DNA of 64,000 bases from Enoplolaimus lenunculus (GCA_030248215.1 JASANG010003405.1:172400-236399), one strand, 5' to 3'; shown: positions 34,166 to 46,134, counted from the first letter of the stretch. Numbers and translations are program-made. Notes: generated by a model not told the origin, from the letters alone.

Positions 34166-34434
34166 GGCCCATGTTGCTATAAAGGCCGTCCCAATTTGCC
34201 GGGACACAAATATACCCGGTGTGCACATTTATGCGCTCCTGTTTACTTATACACAGGCAGATATATTTACGTAGGATATATATGTATATATATCCGAACT
34301 GTCCCATCTGCCCCAACTGTCCCATGTGTCCAACTGTCCCGTTTGCCACAACTGTCCCACTTATATTTTTTGAATGTACTCCTGGTACATTGCTGTCTCG
34401 GGAAAATGGGACGGCCTTTAAAGTAACATCGGCC
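34166..34434 (+). mobile_element. MITE family D with CTGTCCCA core repeats
   Basis: Begins GGCCCATGTTGCTATAAAGG then CCGTCCCA, and ends TGGGACGGCCTTTAAAGTAA then CATCGGCC. The inner part (34297-34363) repeats CTGTCCCA, CTGCCCCA and CTGTCCCG. The same octamer is massively expanded at 62833-63415. Confidence 0.78.
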
Positions 34435-35286
34435 GAAAAGCTGAATGATTTAAGCGATTTACAAATAACAATGTATAAGAATAACGGAGTTCAGCAATTA
34501 TTTCAACGTCATTCACTTTTGTCTTGGGGCTGAATTTGCGACCTACTGCTTTAGAACCAATTCAATACCAGTTGTAACCTAATTTTGTTTCAACTTACAG
34601 CTTCGATGTTTTTCACTTCCTCTCAAACAAAAAACTGCATTTCGCTCGTCATGAAAATAATTACATAACCAAATATTTACTAAAACACAAAAATACACTA
34701 TGAACATCAACAGATATAAAAACAAAAAATGTCATGTCAGTTTCTGTTTCCGCTATAGAAATACCGCAAATTACGCATAATATTTTTATGCTCGTAATTA
34801 ATTCCAGTTTTCAATACAGATATGTTTGCAATTCTTTGATGACGATGACTAAAATTCATCCAAAATATTAAAAATTTGGGCCCATTTTTCGTTAAATTTG
34901 AAAAAGCCCAACAAATATGTGCATGCCTGATGTGCATTGACGGAAAATAGGTTTCCTTTTTTACTTTTATACATTAACAACCGTTTTCCGCTTCCGTTAT
35001 ATTATACTTTGATCCTTATCTGAGTTAACTTATCAATAATTGATTGTAGTTTAGCTTTACAGAGCCAAAAAATGATTGCCAATTCGGTCACGCGACGTTT
35101 TTGAGAATTGTTGCCGGCCAACAGACACCCTAAATCAATATTATACTTGTTAATACAAATTATCCGTATAGGCGCAAATTTTGTAGTTCCGATTCCGATA
35201 TAATCCAGTTCCGCTTTGCACCCTGAAAGATCGGTTTACAACAAATCAAACGGACGACACCACTGCAATTTACAACCATTACCGAC

Positions 35287-35724
35287 GTGAGATACTTATC
35301 AAGTTACCGGTCAAACAATAGTGCTGCACAACGAACACCAATTCACAATGAAAGCATATTTTTGATTATATACATTCAATTTATAACAAAACATCAATCA
35401 GAACGTGAGACCGCATTTCTAAAAAATACCACATATCAAACTAAAAAACTATTTTTAAATCCAACGGTTTCAAGTTTTAACCATAAAAAACTAATTTTAA
35501 AATTTGTTGCAGCAAAGAACCAGTACATAGAAGACGAATTTATAATATTGCCACACAAACGTTTTGCAGTGACGCATGACCGTTGTATGCACTCTTCGCC
35601 GATGTTTACCGGAACACCCGTTTATAGAGAAAACCGTTCTGACTCAGTTGACATTAACAATCCCTTCATGTTTACTGTTCAAACGACCAATGTTACTTTT
35701 AGGTGCGGAACAGTAGATACGTAA
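35287..35724 (+). CDS. Hypothetical exon-like frame cut by a MITE
   Basis: A 145-codon open frame. The likely coding portion starts after the acceptor-like AAATTTGTTGCAG (ending about 35513) and reads KNQYIEDEFIILPHKRF, then AVTHDRCMHSSPMFTGTP, then SVDINNPFMFTVQTT, up to the left tip of a family B MITE at about 35686, where the frame turns into transposon sequence. It looks like a genuine exon disrupted or bounded by the MITE. No family is recognised. It could belong with the frame at 32385. Confidence 0.3.
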   Translation: MRYLSSYRSNNSAAQRTPIHNESIFLIIYIQFITKHQSERETAFLKNTTYQTKKLFLNPTVSSFNHKKLILKFVAAKNQYIEDEFIILPHKRFAVTHDRCMHSSPMFTGTPVYRENRSDSVDINNPFMFTVQTTNVTFRCGTVDT

Positions 35725-35835
35725 GCGTATTCCTAAGCCTAAGCCTAAGCCGAAGCGTTGTAAAAATGTGTTCTTAAGCCTAAGCCTAAGCAAAAAATGT
35801 AATCTAGAATCTAAACCTACTCTTCATGAGCCATT
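35686..35835 (-). mobile_element. MITE family B copy
   Basis: Starts GACCAATGTTACTTTTAGG and contains TAAGCCTAAGCCTAAGCC and AAAATGTAATCTAGAATC, as in the other B copies. The right tip is eroded at about 35835, with a possible remnant GGACGCCCTTAA near 35890. Confidence 0.7.
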
Positions 35836-37139
35836 CAAACTAACGTAATGCAATTAAATAAGAATATGTTTACTGAGAACCAACTAACTGGACGCCCTTA
35901 AGACTAAATGCTGAAAAACAAAAATAAAAGAAAGGACAGATTTCAATACAAGAAAGTAAAAATTTTACTGTCCAACTGGTGTAGCACGATTTTTCGCCTC
36001 CAAATAGTTTTACGCCTGCCAAGAGTTGTATGTACTTCAAATCTGAACGAAGTGTTCTCAGCGATATCTACTGCGTACCTACGTAAAGCCAGTTGGTGAT
36101 AATTTTTCAAACTTTTGAGCCAGTCCAAATTAACAACTTCATTCATCGCCGGCAATCGAGACAACCGTTATTCAAAAATTTGAGCTAATATCTGTTACCC
36201 TACTGAATGACGTATTTATCATTTTGCATGCATTTAACTAAGCAATTTACTAAACCAATTTTTCGTTGTACCTAAGATCACTAATCAAATTGGACTTGGG
36301 TCAGATTCTAAATGCAAAAGGACTTTCAAACCAAAGAGTAAAAAACAATAAAAATTCTAATGATGCATCATGCATCCTACACACACCGGATACAATCACA
36401 AGCTCATACAGCGGACATAAGATTACAAATATACAACTGCAAAAACATGTCGAATACCATGCATGAAAGATCAATAAGCAAATATAATAACAATATAAAG
36501 CTATGAAATCTACCATGAACACTAAATATATAAGTAAACAGCAATTAAATGTTAAAATAAATAAAATTATACAACCACACGAGCGTTGCTAACATACGTG
36601 CTTGAGTAAAATCATCTGTTTATGTCCATTTATCATCATTTATTCCATAAGAAAGGTTGGAAAACAAAAAATTCGCACACCTGCTCCATGTTAATATTGA
36701 AAAAAATTTACAGTCTAAAACGATATTAAACTTACATCAATCATACACAGCACCAGGGGTTCAACCAGATACCAAACAATACCGAAGCCGTATAGTTCAA
36801 TGTCCGGCTGCTGTAGTTGCGTGGGCCAAATATCAAAACACATATTTCAACAAAAATTTAAACGTAATCACACTCATTTAGTGCTAGTTGTAATAATAAG
36901 CTATACTTTTCTAGCTACAAGGGTATTAGTGTTTACTGGGCTTCTTGGCAGACTGTGACCGGATATCAATTTACCGGACACTGGAACCGGGATACGGATA
37001 GTGAATTTTTATCAGAACCGGATATTAACCGGATATATCGTCTAAAGTTGTACGCTGTTGAAAGTTTTTCAAGTCGTGCAAATATATGTTTAATGAATTT
37101 GAACTTTTCATTTTCAGTTTAGTGTATGAATATTTCAAC
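35836..37139. other. AT-rich stretch without a firm gene
   Basis: Frames of 63-76 aa occur. The one at 36657-36881 (with SYTAPGVQPDTKQYRSR) looks slightly protein-like but is unassigned. ACCGGATATCAATTTACCGG-type sequence at 36955-37040 resembles the ends of the 11.6-13.3 kb element. Confidence 0.4.
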
Positions 37140-37885
37140 TTATGCAATCGCCGCAAGATGTTACACACTCACCTGTAAAAAGCAATTATAGTTTGAGAAA
37201 TAATTTAAAAAGCCATTATTTAGGCTTATCAATTATGCTTAGATGCAAATTATCTATTAGCTAACTATTCGATTATCGGTTTTGAGGGGTTGTAAACAAT
37301 TTATTCATATTCCTCGCACCCAAAAACCTCCAGTAAACCCTAATAATTAATGAAATATTTTAAAAAGTCCTAGTTTTGTCTTGTCAATTAAGCTAATATG
37401 CAAATTACCTATTAGCTAACTATTCAAACTTGGAGGTTTGTACACAATTTATTCAAATTCCTCGCACCTGAACACCGTATAGTGCTGAAATTATATTGTT
37501 TTTAACTTTAATAAGTAAGTAGTGAAATATTGTAAAAAGTCCTAATTTCCGCTTATAAACTATGCTAATATGCAAATTATCTATTAGCTAACTATTAAAT
37601 TATCGGTTTTGGAGGTTTGTAAACAGTCTATGCAGATTTCTCGCACCAAAAAACCTTTTAGTGCTGAAATTAGATTGCTTGTAACTGTAATGATTAGTGA
37701 AATAATGTAGAACGTACTAATTTAGGCTTAATTATTATGCAAATTAGCCTGTAGCTAATAAACGGCTTCAAGTTATTCTTTTCGGACGGACAGACGGACA
37801 TCCACGTTTCGACCCCAGAGTACAAAACATATAACGCTTCGCGAAACTCCGAGTTTCGCTCGGAGTCTCGCTTCGCTCAAACACC
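37140..37885 (+). mobile_element. Element G, copy 2
   Basis: Three to four of the about 165-bp units (AATATGCAAATTATCTATTA, ATTCCTCGCACC), then the same right-hand signature TTTTCGGACGGACAGACGGA and CGCTTCGCGAAACTCCGAG. The left end is unclear. Confidence 0.65.
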
Positions 37886-38339
37886 AAGTTACTTTATACT
37901 TTTCAGCAGTAAATATGCGACAACGGCCTACCCTGACTAACAGTCTAATAGAGAAAAAAGCTGTTCAAAAATACGAACACATAATGTGCGCAAAGTGTAA
38001 AGTGCTGAACTAATTCCTGTGAACGGTGAATCCTGTCTAAAACTAAGAAAAAACGCTACTGCAAAACAAAATGAAGAAGATAGATAGATGATTGATAAGG
38101 ATCATATACACTTCACAGCATCTTTTGCTTAGGCTTAAAACAAGGCTTATCTTTGCCCAAGAACAGCCTTAACTTTAAATTTCTGCGGTGAGGAAGTAAA
38201 CAAGATGCTATCCTTACTAAGATAGCGTGGTATAAGGTATGCATATTGCATATGCAGACTGAAAAGTATGCTTACACAGTGTCATATCTCGTTCCCAGTG
38301 CAGCCACTGTCAAGCATTCCTAAAGCGCTTGGCTGAGCA
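37886..38339. other. Stretch beyond the PDZ-BTB gene, nothing recognised
   Basis: No frame or repeat of note. A TTGCTTAGGCTTAAAACAAG motif near 38127 may be MITE debris. Confidence 0.4.
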
Positions 38340-38717
38340 TTACAAGTTCACGAATGATCTTATAAAGGAAATGCATCCGACCAAAAACATACGTAATATT
38401 TGCACTTAGAACATTTCAGATCTAATTACTCACAACATTTTATGCTCACAAAATGCAATAAAGATCCATATCACCTTTTAGGTTTCCCGCCAACCCGGCC
38501 ATATCCGGCCCTGGCCATTCCAAAACGGATTACAAGTTCACGAATGATCATATAAAGGAAATGCATCCGACCAAAAACATACGTAATATTTGCACTTAGT
38601 ACATTTCAGATCTAATTACTCACAACGTTTTATGCTCACAAAATGCAATAAAGATCCATATCACCTTTTAGGTTTCCCGCCAACCCGGCCATATCCGGCC
38701 CCGGCCATTCCAAACGG
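38340..38717. repeat. 190-bp tandem duplication over the 3' end of the PDZ-BTB gene
   Basis: Copy 1 (38340-38529) and copy 2 (38530-38717) begin with TACAAGTTCACGAATGATC and both contain the last 18 or so codons and the stop of the PDZ-BTB reading frame plus sequence beyond it. Copy 2 is joined to the gene. Copies differ at only a few positions, so the duplication is recent. Confidence 0.9.
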
Positions 38718-41700
38718 CTTTTTAAGCGGTGAAGCACCAAACGGTGAGCTCGCTGTGGCTGTAAGTCGGTTATTTCCGACCAAATTATAATCACATTTCC
38801 CAGTGCTAACATAATTAGATGTTACCGCGTTTTTATCGCCTCCGCCATACATTGTTACTGTTCCGGCAGTTGCTGTTGCAGAAGCTGCTGATTTTCGACC
38901 ATCTTGTTGCATCCCAGACGTCCGGCTACTGCCTCCCTGACCGCTACCGGTAGACTTCTTTTTATCGCCGCCAGACGTTCCATCACCGCCCCCTCCATTG
39001 CTGTCATTCTCCGGTGACGATGGCGTTGAAGCTGTCTGTTTTTCACTTCCTTCATCATCTTTACTTCCGGATCCGGAATTTTTACCGTCATTTCCAGCAT
39101 CGTCTTCTTCGGACGCAGCCACGATTGCATTCGACGCTAACGTTGCCCAAAAATTCGACTGAGCGAACGGAACAATTTGCGGCGGTGCCGGTACTTGTTC
39201 TTCAACTTCAGGTAATTCTTCTGCAGACTTTTTGTCTTCACTTGGCCCATTCTGCGCTATTTGACCACAATTAGCTTGATTTCCAGCGACTCCATTTACC
39301 ATAGCAACTGTTTGTACCGTTTCACCTGCAATCTGGCCATTTTCAATACTCTGCGACGTCATATATGCTTGGCTTTCGACCATAGTTATATTTCTCGGCT
39401 GATTTGGAAGCGCCTTACTGCCTGATTTGGCTCCTGTTGTAGTCATAACTGCCGCATGAGTTTGCAATTTCGGTGGCATTACCGATAACGACAGCTGTCC
39501 GGTAAGCTCAGGACTGTTGTTATCCTGTCCGACTCCAGACTCCTGCGATGAGTTTCCACCACGACTAGCAAGCGATTTCACCAAATTCTCGAGTACAGCC
39601 ATCACAAGTTCGGCATCTTGCGCCTTCAACTGTGCCCATTTTCCGGATCGCAAGACGGTTTTACATGTTGACGCCAGATACCGCATACAGCGTCGCATAA
39701 GCGTACGTGACCGATATCGTTTAGCAACAACTAACAGCTCGCATACATTTGCGGTTGTTATCATTGTAGCCAAGCGATGTTGACAAAGAACTTCTAGTGA
39801 TTTGATTTCGTAGCGATTTGCAGCCGCCAGGAGATGAACATATCCGCGAACATGATCAAATGCAGGAACCCGACCTCCGTACATATACCGCAACAGTGCT
39901 TCTGCAGTTGGAACGTCTATATCCGGAATTTCAATGGACGCTCGTGACTGATTGGCAGCATCTGAGGAACTCAAGAGATCTGTAATATATACAACGAACG
40001 TAATCAATTAACACTTTCACGCACTACAAGACATGAGAAATACTTTCTTGCGAACCAAAACAATATATGCACCATACTGTAGGATTTCGTATATGGGATC
40101 GAAATATAGATGCCTAACTACTCTCTAAAAACAAACTTAAGCAAAATGCAATTAAGAAACTTTAAAACCCAAACCAGATGTAAGTAATTATTTTGTTACA
40201 GAAAGTTGAGTAATTATAACTTTAAACAGCCAACTTACATATCTAGCCTGTTCCAGATGAACTGTTATGCAGCAGTACCCGTAGATTACAATGGACAGCA
40301 AATTAAAAACAGGGCAAAAGCATGACTTTCTTCTTAGTTCGCTGGCTCGAAAATGACAAGAACGAAAATAGTTGATCATAACACCTACACATAAATATAC
40401 TTACAAAATGTTTTACGAACGCAAACAATACGTATGTGATACTTTACTTACGTCATAAAGTTTCGCTTTTAAACGACAAATTAGTTGTACCTTTCAGAAC
40501 TTTACTGTGTGTTGCCAGCACTCCACGATGGGCTTTGAACTGTTTTTGCGCATTCCTAGGTCCAACGTACAGCGTGCAATCGACAAAAAGTTGTTCTTCA
40601 AACATCCGTAGTAAATTTTCCAAAATTGTATTCGCTTCTTCTGCAGTGAGACCAGTTGTTGTTGTCGTCGCTGGAGCATTTTCATTGTTTTCGCTCTGTA
40701 ATAATGCATACGAGTACATTATATACCACTTATCAATGGGCCATGCGGCGTACCAAAAAGATAGCGAAGCAGGATACATACGTTGCTTTATGTCTAAATC
40801 CGCATTTCAGGCGCGCTCATGTACAATCTTTTACAACACTCAAACTAAATATTAATTTTATCGCAATCACCGCATCTGTGGACAGCGGTACACTTGCCGA
40901 GCGCCGTCGTGTAGTACAGCAAGTCATAAATTTTAAATCTCAAATTGATCAATTGATTTAGAGTGCTGTACGGCAGTTAGTGTATGATGCCACGCGGCTC
41001 TCCCAAAAGTTAAAACCGTTAAAAATATAGCGCATCTCTTACTCAACCGTATAGTTTTGGTCTATGCGCCAATTTAAACTTACAGAAGATACAAAAATGT
41101 AAGCGTGGACATTCCGCTCTTCCACTCACCACATTTTCGTTTGAGCCAGCCAAACCTTCTATTGCTTTATGCTCAACTTCAAGTATAATTTGTCCGCTTT
41201 GCTTCGCTTCCACAAACAACCGACACGCTTGATCGTGAGTTAACTTATCCATTGAGTTTCCATTCACCTGAACTTAGAAAATCATCAGTAGTATTTAGTT
41301 GGTATAATACGTATATACTGTATTTAAAGAGCAAATCAGACATTTTAGCATTACTGCATTTTTCAAACATAATTTAGCACTTATCAGTTGGTGCGATATT
41401 GATATAAAATGTTTTTCACATATGAGTCTGTTTTAAGGCAAATTAATGCAACAAAATAATAAATAATGTGTTCCATTTTTAACAAATGACATTCGCGCAA
41501 ATTGTTATTAAACCCTACCAGAAAGCTTGTTTAAGGTTTATTACTTTACGAACTGGACATTTATATACAAAATCTGACTACCGTATTCTTGGTGTCTGGT
41601 CGCACCCTGCACCTTAATGACAATATACCCACTGTCTGAACCGAAAATTGTGGCACGCTAACAGATCTAATGAAAGAACTATCGACATTGCTAAAGTTAC

Positions 41701-42564
41701 TATTTGATTATCATTAAAGGCATTTTGAGCCGTAACCCTGCTGCGGGGAAGAACGTAAATCGCTTGATATTTAAACATATGAATGTTATTAATAGTCACT
41801 GAAAAATTTACCGAAGCAATTCTATCTCCTGGGGCTATGTTCGTATGCTCACTAACAGCGCCGTTTGCTTTAACAGCGGTGACGTAAATTCCAAAGTCGC
41901 CAGGAATAATTTGATCATCTGTACCGCCAATGATTTCAATCCCAAGACCTTAAAACTACAAACGATCGTGCATAATACAGAAAGCGAATGAATGATTACA
42001 CAAACAACTTAATGGAGCCATAATTTGAAAAAATTACCGGATTTCTGCCTTGTTATATTATTGGTGAAACTACCTTACTTGACGATAGGTATTTACTTAA
42101 TCTGGAGTATTTTACATTTTCATCATCCACACAAGCGAAATCTACCATCGGCAGTTCATAAGGTAAAAAAATACCGGAGCTGAAATTCCGGTTGCACCCA
42201 ATATAGTCTTAGGTCCTGGCCAAAGCAATGGAGTTAATCGAGACATAGTTTTAATGCAATATTTATGACTACAATACCTATATGAATCAACCCAGCATTT
42301 CCTTTTTTTTAAAATGTTTGTGTAGCAATAAACGGCTATTTTGAGAGAACAAAACATATTCGTACAGAATGTATACATTCAGTTGAAATGTGACCCACGT
42401 TGGTTTAGATACCTATATTAACACACTACTAAGGTTGGCATGTTTGATTGAAATGGAACTTTCCAGATAAAGTTGGTCGAGACAAACAAGACTTGAGCCG
42501 CAGATATTTCAATAGAATTATCACCTGTAGATTCAATTGGAATATTTACTCGTTCAATTGTCAT
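38661..42564 (-). CDS. PDZ-BTB/POZ fusion protein, five coding exons
   Basis: Exons inferred from splice sites and phase: 42564-42525, 41948-41812, 41267-41130, 40695-40491 and 39979-38661. They sum to 1839 nt (612 aa) with no stop. Residues about 14-92 form a PDZ domain (carboxylate loop GLGIEIIGG, then GIYVTAVKANGAV, then PGDRIASVNGNSMDKLTHD), closest in feel to the SYNJ2BP/OMP25 type. Residues about 130-235 form a BTB/POZ fold (LFVDCTLYVG, FKAHRGVLATHSKVLKDLL, TAEALLRYMYGG) and about 240-310 a BACK-like helical run. The rest is Ser/Gly/Gln-rich and disordered. BTB proteins often serve as Cullin-3 adaptors and PDZ domains bind C-terminal peptides. An adaptor role is inference. Two separate neighbouring genes remain possible, since the link between exons 3 and 4 rests on an acceptor-like ATTATTACAG and phase 0 on both sides. 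Confidence 0.72.
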
Positions 42565-42944
42565 TCTTTGGTTGAGATAAAACAATTTTGTATAACACCG
42601 ACCGCTGATTGAATTTAATACTTTGTGAATACAATATATCCGTATACGTATGTAAATTGATTTTGTGAACCCTAGATCTAACTCAGACAGTGACGGATAA
42701 AGGGGCGAACGCGAAAGAAGTATCCACACCAACCCCGCCATGCTGAAAATTTGGTTGTGATATGACGATTCATGGAGGCAAAATAAAACCTCATGCTGAT
42801 GCTGCACATTGGTAGAAACGCTGATGCATATGTAGTGCCTTGATATGCAGAACCGGTAAAAACATAGAAGAACCAAGATACACATGTGTATCATGGCGAG
42901 GTTCTTATAAGGCTTAAAAACAGAAAACCCCAGCAGCTTACTGT
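42565..42944. other. Upstream region of the PDZ-BTB gene
   Basis: This should hold the minus-strand promoter and 5' UTR. A 158-aa open frame (42894-42418) runs across exon 1 but only its MTIERVNIPIEST stretch fits the spliced gene. No clear TATA box. Confidence 0.4.
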
Positions 42945-43160
42945 GAGGCGGTGGTGCTCAGTGGCAGCGCGCTGGACTGAGAATTTGTCGCCCATGAGTC
43001 GTCATGGGTTCGAAACCTCGTAAGAATGCACCTCATTTTCAGCTGCAAGCACTCAGAACTAAAAACCGTCGTACCCTAGCCTTCCCAACTTATGACATGG
43101 TGACCACGATGGGACGCAATGGCAAACTGCGCACTGGAACAAAAAATATATATACTTAAT
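42945..43160 (+). mobile_element. tRNA-derived SINE
   Basis: The head has an A-box-like GGTGCTCAGTGGCAGCGCGC and B-box GGGTTCGAAACCTC. The body includes CAGCTGCAAGCACTCAG and ends near CAATGGCAAACTGCG and an AAAAAATATATATA tail. The body shares GACGCAATGGCAAACTG with the tRNA-like array to its right. Confidence 0.6.
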
Positions 43161-43296
43161 TTTATGGTCAACGGACGCCCTTGCAGAATAACCGGGGATG
43201 TGATATGCGGATGCATGGAGGCAAAATAAAGCCTCATGTTGATTGTCAGTCTGGTAGGATCCGGGACATCAGACCTTTTACTAAGCAGCTGGAAAA

Positions 43297-43374
43297 GCGG
43301 GCTAGAGCGGGGATCGAACTCTCAGCCTATGGATCCTTAAGCGAGCACTCTACCACTGCGCCATGCAGCCCGCC
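43297..43374 (-). repeat. tRNA-like unit type 1, copy a
   Basis: On the minus strand GGCGGGCTGCATGGCGCAGT carries the A box and GAGAGTTCGATCCCCGC the B box. GGGCT and AGCCC can close an acceptor stem. The anticodon arm does not fold well, so I treat it as tRNA-derived, not a working tRNA. Confidence 0.6.
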
Positions 43375-43738
43375 TGTCGTTTTTTGATACAGTGCAGAAT
43401 ATATGAATAACGGAAATACCTTAAGCCAATTACACCTCAAAAAAAAAAATTAAACGCACAACTGCATTTTTCGTCGACTATATGTGTCGACCGTATGCTG
43501 CCAGCTAGCATACATGCAGTGCACTGCACTATATTGCATGTGCACATAACGGACAAGCATGTCTCACATGCTTACATGCCCTTATTTTTAACAAGGTCGT
43601 CCCTTGACCGTCCATACTATTTTCGACTGGATACCGTGTTCATAGCGCGGCAGTTTGCCATTGCGTTCACGGCGTAGCCCCCATGTCAGTCTAGGAAGGA
43701 ACCGGGACATCAGACCTTTCAACTAAGCAGCTGGAAAA

Positions 43739-43816
43739 GCGGCCTAGAGCGGGGATCGAACTCTCAGCCTATGGATCCTTAAGCGAGCACTCTACCACTG
43801 CGCCACGTAGCCCGCC
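43739..43816 (-). repeat. tRNA-like unit type 1, copy b
   Basis: Same structure as copy a, with GCGGCCTAGAGCGGGGATCG at its plus-strand left edge. Confidence 0.6.
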
Positions 43817-44175
43817 TGTCCAACTGCATTTTTCGTCGACTATATTTGTCGACCGTATGCTGCCAGCTAGCATACATACAGTGCACTGCACCATATTGCA
43901 TATGCACATAACGGACAAGCATGTCTCATGGTTACATTGATGCTAAGGTGTGATGCCTCGGTTCCTATCTAGACTGACATGAGGGCATGTAAATTGCCGC
44001 GCTTGGAACACGATATGCAGTCGAAAATAGGGTGGACGGTCATGGCATGATCTTGTTGAAAATTGGTGCATGAGCATATGTAATATTATATGTATGCAAT
44101 GTACGCTGTACAATTGGCTTGCCTTGCCGGCAGCGTACGATCGACATATAGCCGATGATAGAAGCAGCTGGACAG

Positions 44176-44253
44176 GCGGGCTGCGTGGCGCAGGGGTAAC
44201 GGCGTCTGCCTGATATTCAGAAGGTCGCTAGTTCAAAACCAGCCGTAGCCCGC
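44176..44253 (+). repeat. tRNA-like unit type 2, copy a
   Basis: GGGCTGCGTGGCGCAGGGGT (A box) and CTAGTTCAAAACCAGC (B box). The anticodon stem is damaged (CTGATATTCAG) compared with copy b. Confidence 0.6.
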
Positions 44254-44512
44254 TTTTCCAGCCGCTCAATTGAAAGGTCTGAAATTCCGGTTGCTACCTA
44301 GATTAATAGTACCCTAGCTTACCCAACTAACAACATTTGTTATGCAAATGGTTAATTTGAAGATTACAACGAGCTCCTAGCCAAACAGATTTAAAATATG
44401 GCGAGTGTTCGCATGGCGCAACAACACCACGAGAGGTTCGAGGTTAGTGTCAGTCTAGGTAGGAACTGGGACATCAGACCTTTTAACTAGGCAGCTGGAA
44501 AAGCGGGCTAAG

Positions 44513-44579
44513 CGGGGATCAAACTCTCAGCCTATGGAACCTTAAGCGAGCACTCTACCACTGCACCACGTAGCCCGCC
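44513..44579 (-). repeat. tRNA-like unit type 1, copy c
   Basis: Slightly shorter version; AGCGGGGATCAAACTCTCAG shows a change in the B box, so transcription competence is doubtful. Confidence 0.55.
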
Positions 44580-44932
44580 TGTCCAACTGCATTTTTCGTC
44601 GACTATATTTGTCGACCGTATGCTGCCAGCTAGCATAGTGCACTGCACCATATTGCATATGCACATAACGGACAAGCATGTCTCATGCTTACATTGATGC
44701 TAAGGTGTGATGCCTCGGTTCCTATCTAGACTGACATGAGGGCATGTAAATTGCCGCGCTTGGAACACGATATGCAGTCGAAAATAGGGTGGACGGTCAT
44801 GGCATGATCTTGTTGAAAATTGGTGTATGAGCATATGCAATATTATATGTATGCAATGTACGCTGTATAATTGGCTTGCCTTGCCGGCAGCATACGATCG
44901 ACATATAGCCGATGATAGAAGCAGCTGGACAG

Positions 44933-45010
44933 GCGGGCTGCGTGGCGCAGGGGTAACGGCGTCTGCCTGATAGGCAGAAGGTCGCTAGTTCAAAACCAGC
45001 CGTAGCCCGC
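44933..45010 (+). repeat. tRNA-like unit type 2, copy b, foldable
   Basis: This copy folds best. The acceptor pairs GGGCT with AGCCC, the anticodon stem TCTGC/GCAGA encloses loop CTGATAG with T33 and a GAT anticodon (isoleucine), and the T arm pairs 4 of 5. It could derive from tRNA-Ile. Repetition in a 760-bp block argues against an ordinary tRNA gene, but function cannot be ruled out. Confidence 0.5.
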
Positions 45011-45351
45011 TTTTCCAGCCGCTCAATTGAAAGGTCTGAAATTCCGGTTGCTACCTAGATTAACAGTACCCTAGCTTACCCAACTAACAACATTTGTTAT
45101 GCAAATGGTTAATTTGAAGATTACAACGAGCTCCTAGCCAAACCGATTTAAAATATGGCGAGTGTTCGCATGGCGCAACAACATCACGAGAGGTTCGAGG
45201 TTAGTGTCAGTCTAGGTAAGAACTGGGACATCTTTTCGACTGGATACCGTGCTCATAGCGCGGAAATTTGCCATTGCGCTCACGGTGTAGCCCCCATGTC
45301 AGTCTAGGTAGGAACTGGGACATCAGACCTTTTAACTAAGCAGCTGGAAAA

Positions 45352-45429
45352 GCGGGCTAGAGCGGGGATCGAACTCTCAGCCTATGGATCCTTAAGCGAG
45401 CACTCTACCACTGCGCCATGCAGCCCGCC
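45352..45429 (-). repeat. tRNA-like unit type 1, copy d
   Basis: Same as copy a; lies in a short block. Confidence 0.6.
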
Positions 45430-45694
45430 TGTCCAACTGCATTTTTCGTCGACTATATTTGTCGACCGTATGCTGCCAGCTAGCATACATACAGTGCACT
45501 GCACCATGTTGCATATGCACATAACGGACAAGCATGTCTCATGCTTACATGCCCTTATTTTCAACAAGGTCGTCCCTTGACCGTCCATCCTATTTTCGAC
45601 TGGATACCGTGCTCATAGCGCGCCAATTTGCCATTGCGCTGTCAGTCTAGGTAGGAACCGGGACATCAGACCTTTCAACTAAGCAGCTGGAAAA

Positions 45695-45772
45695 GGGGGC
45701 TAGAGCGGGGATCGAACTCTTAGCCTATGGATTCTTAAGCGAGCACTCTACCACTGCGCCACGTAGCCCGCC
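45695..45772 (-). repeat. tRNA-like unit type 1, copy e
   Basis: Same family; plus-strand edge is AAAAGGGGGCTAGAGCGGGG, which weakens the acceptor stem. Confidence 0.6.
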
Positions 45773-46056
45773 TCTTCAACTGCATTTTTCGTCGACTATA
45801 TGTGTCGACCGTATGCTGCCAGCTAGCATACATGCAGTGCACTGCACTATATTGCATGTGCACATAACGGACAAGCATGTCTCACATGCTTACATGCCCT
45901 TATTTTTAACAAGGACGTCCCTTGACCGTCCATACTATTTTCGACTGGATACCGTGTTCATAGCGCGGCAGTTTGCCATTGCGTTCACGGCGTAGCCCCC
46001 ATGTCAGTCTAGGAAGGAACCGGGACATCAGAGCTTTCAACTAAGCAGCTGGAAAA

Positions 46057-46134
46057 GCGGCCTAGAGCGGGGATCGAACTCTCAGCCTATGGATCCTTAA
46101 GCGAGCACTCTACCACTGCGCCACGTAGCCCGCC
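46057..46134 (-). repeat. tRNA-like unit type 1, copy f
   Basis: Nearly identical to copy b, as expected if the two long blocks arose by duplication. Confidence 0.6.

Larger units (their letters stand above)
33944..35224. mobile_element. hAT-like element with AGGGTGCA ends and two nested MITEs
   Basis: The left end AGGGTGCAAACGGA and right end TCCGCTTTGCACCCT are inverse matches. Family A (34011-34145) and family D (34166-34434) MITEs lie within. CAGGGTGCA-type termini also bound elements at 49465 and 50637. No transposase frame is seen. The 34.5-35.2 kb portion is plain AT-rich sequence. Confidence 0.55.

Noticed and set aside
34219-34533. 104-aa frame with CPTVPF-like repeats
   Set aside because: It lies in the CTGTCCCA repeat of the family D MITE.
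38855-39783. Frames on both strands inside the last PDZ-BTB exon
   Set aside because: They are shadows of the real minus-strand frame.
42418-42894. 158-aa minus-strand frame as a separate protein
   Set aside because: Only 13 codons of it (exon 1 of the PDZ-BTB gene) fit splice sites and phase; the rest looks non-coding.
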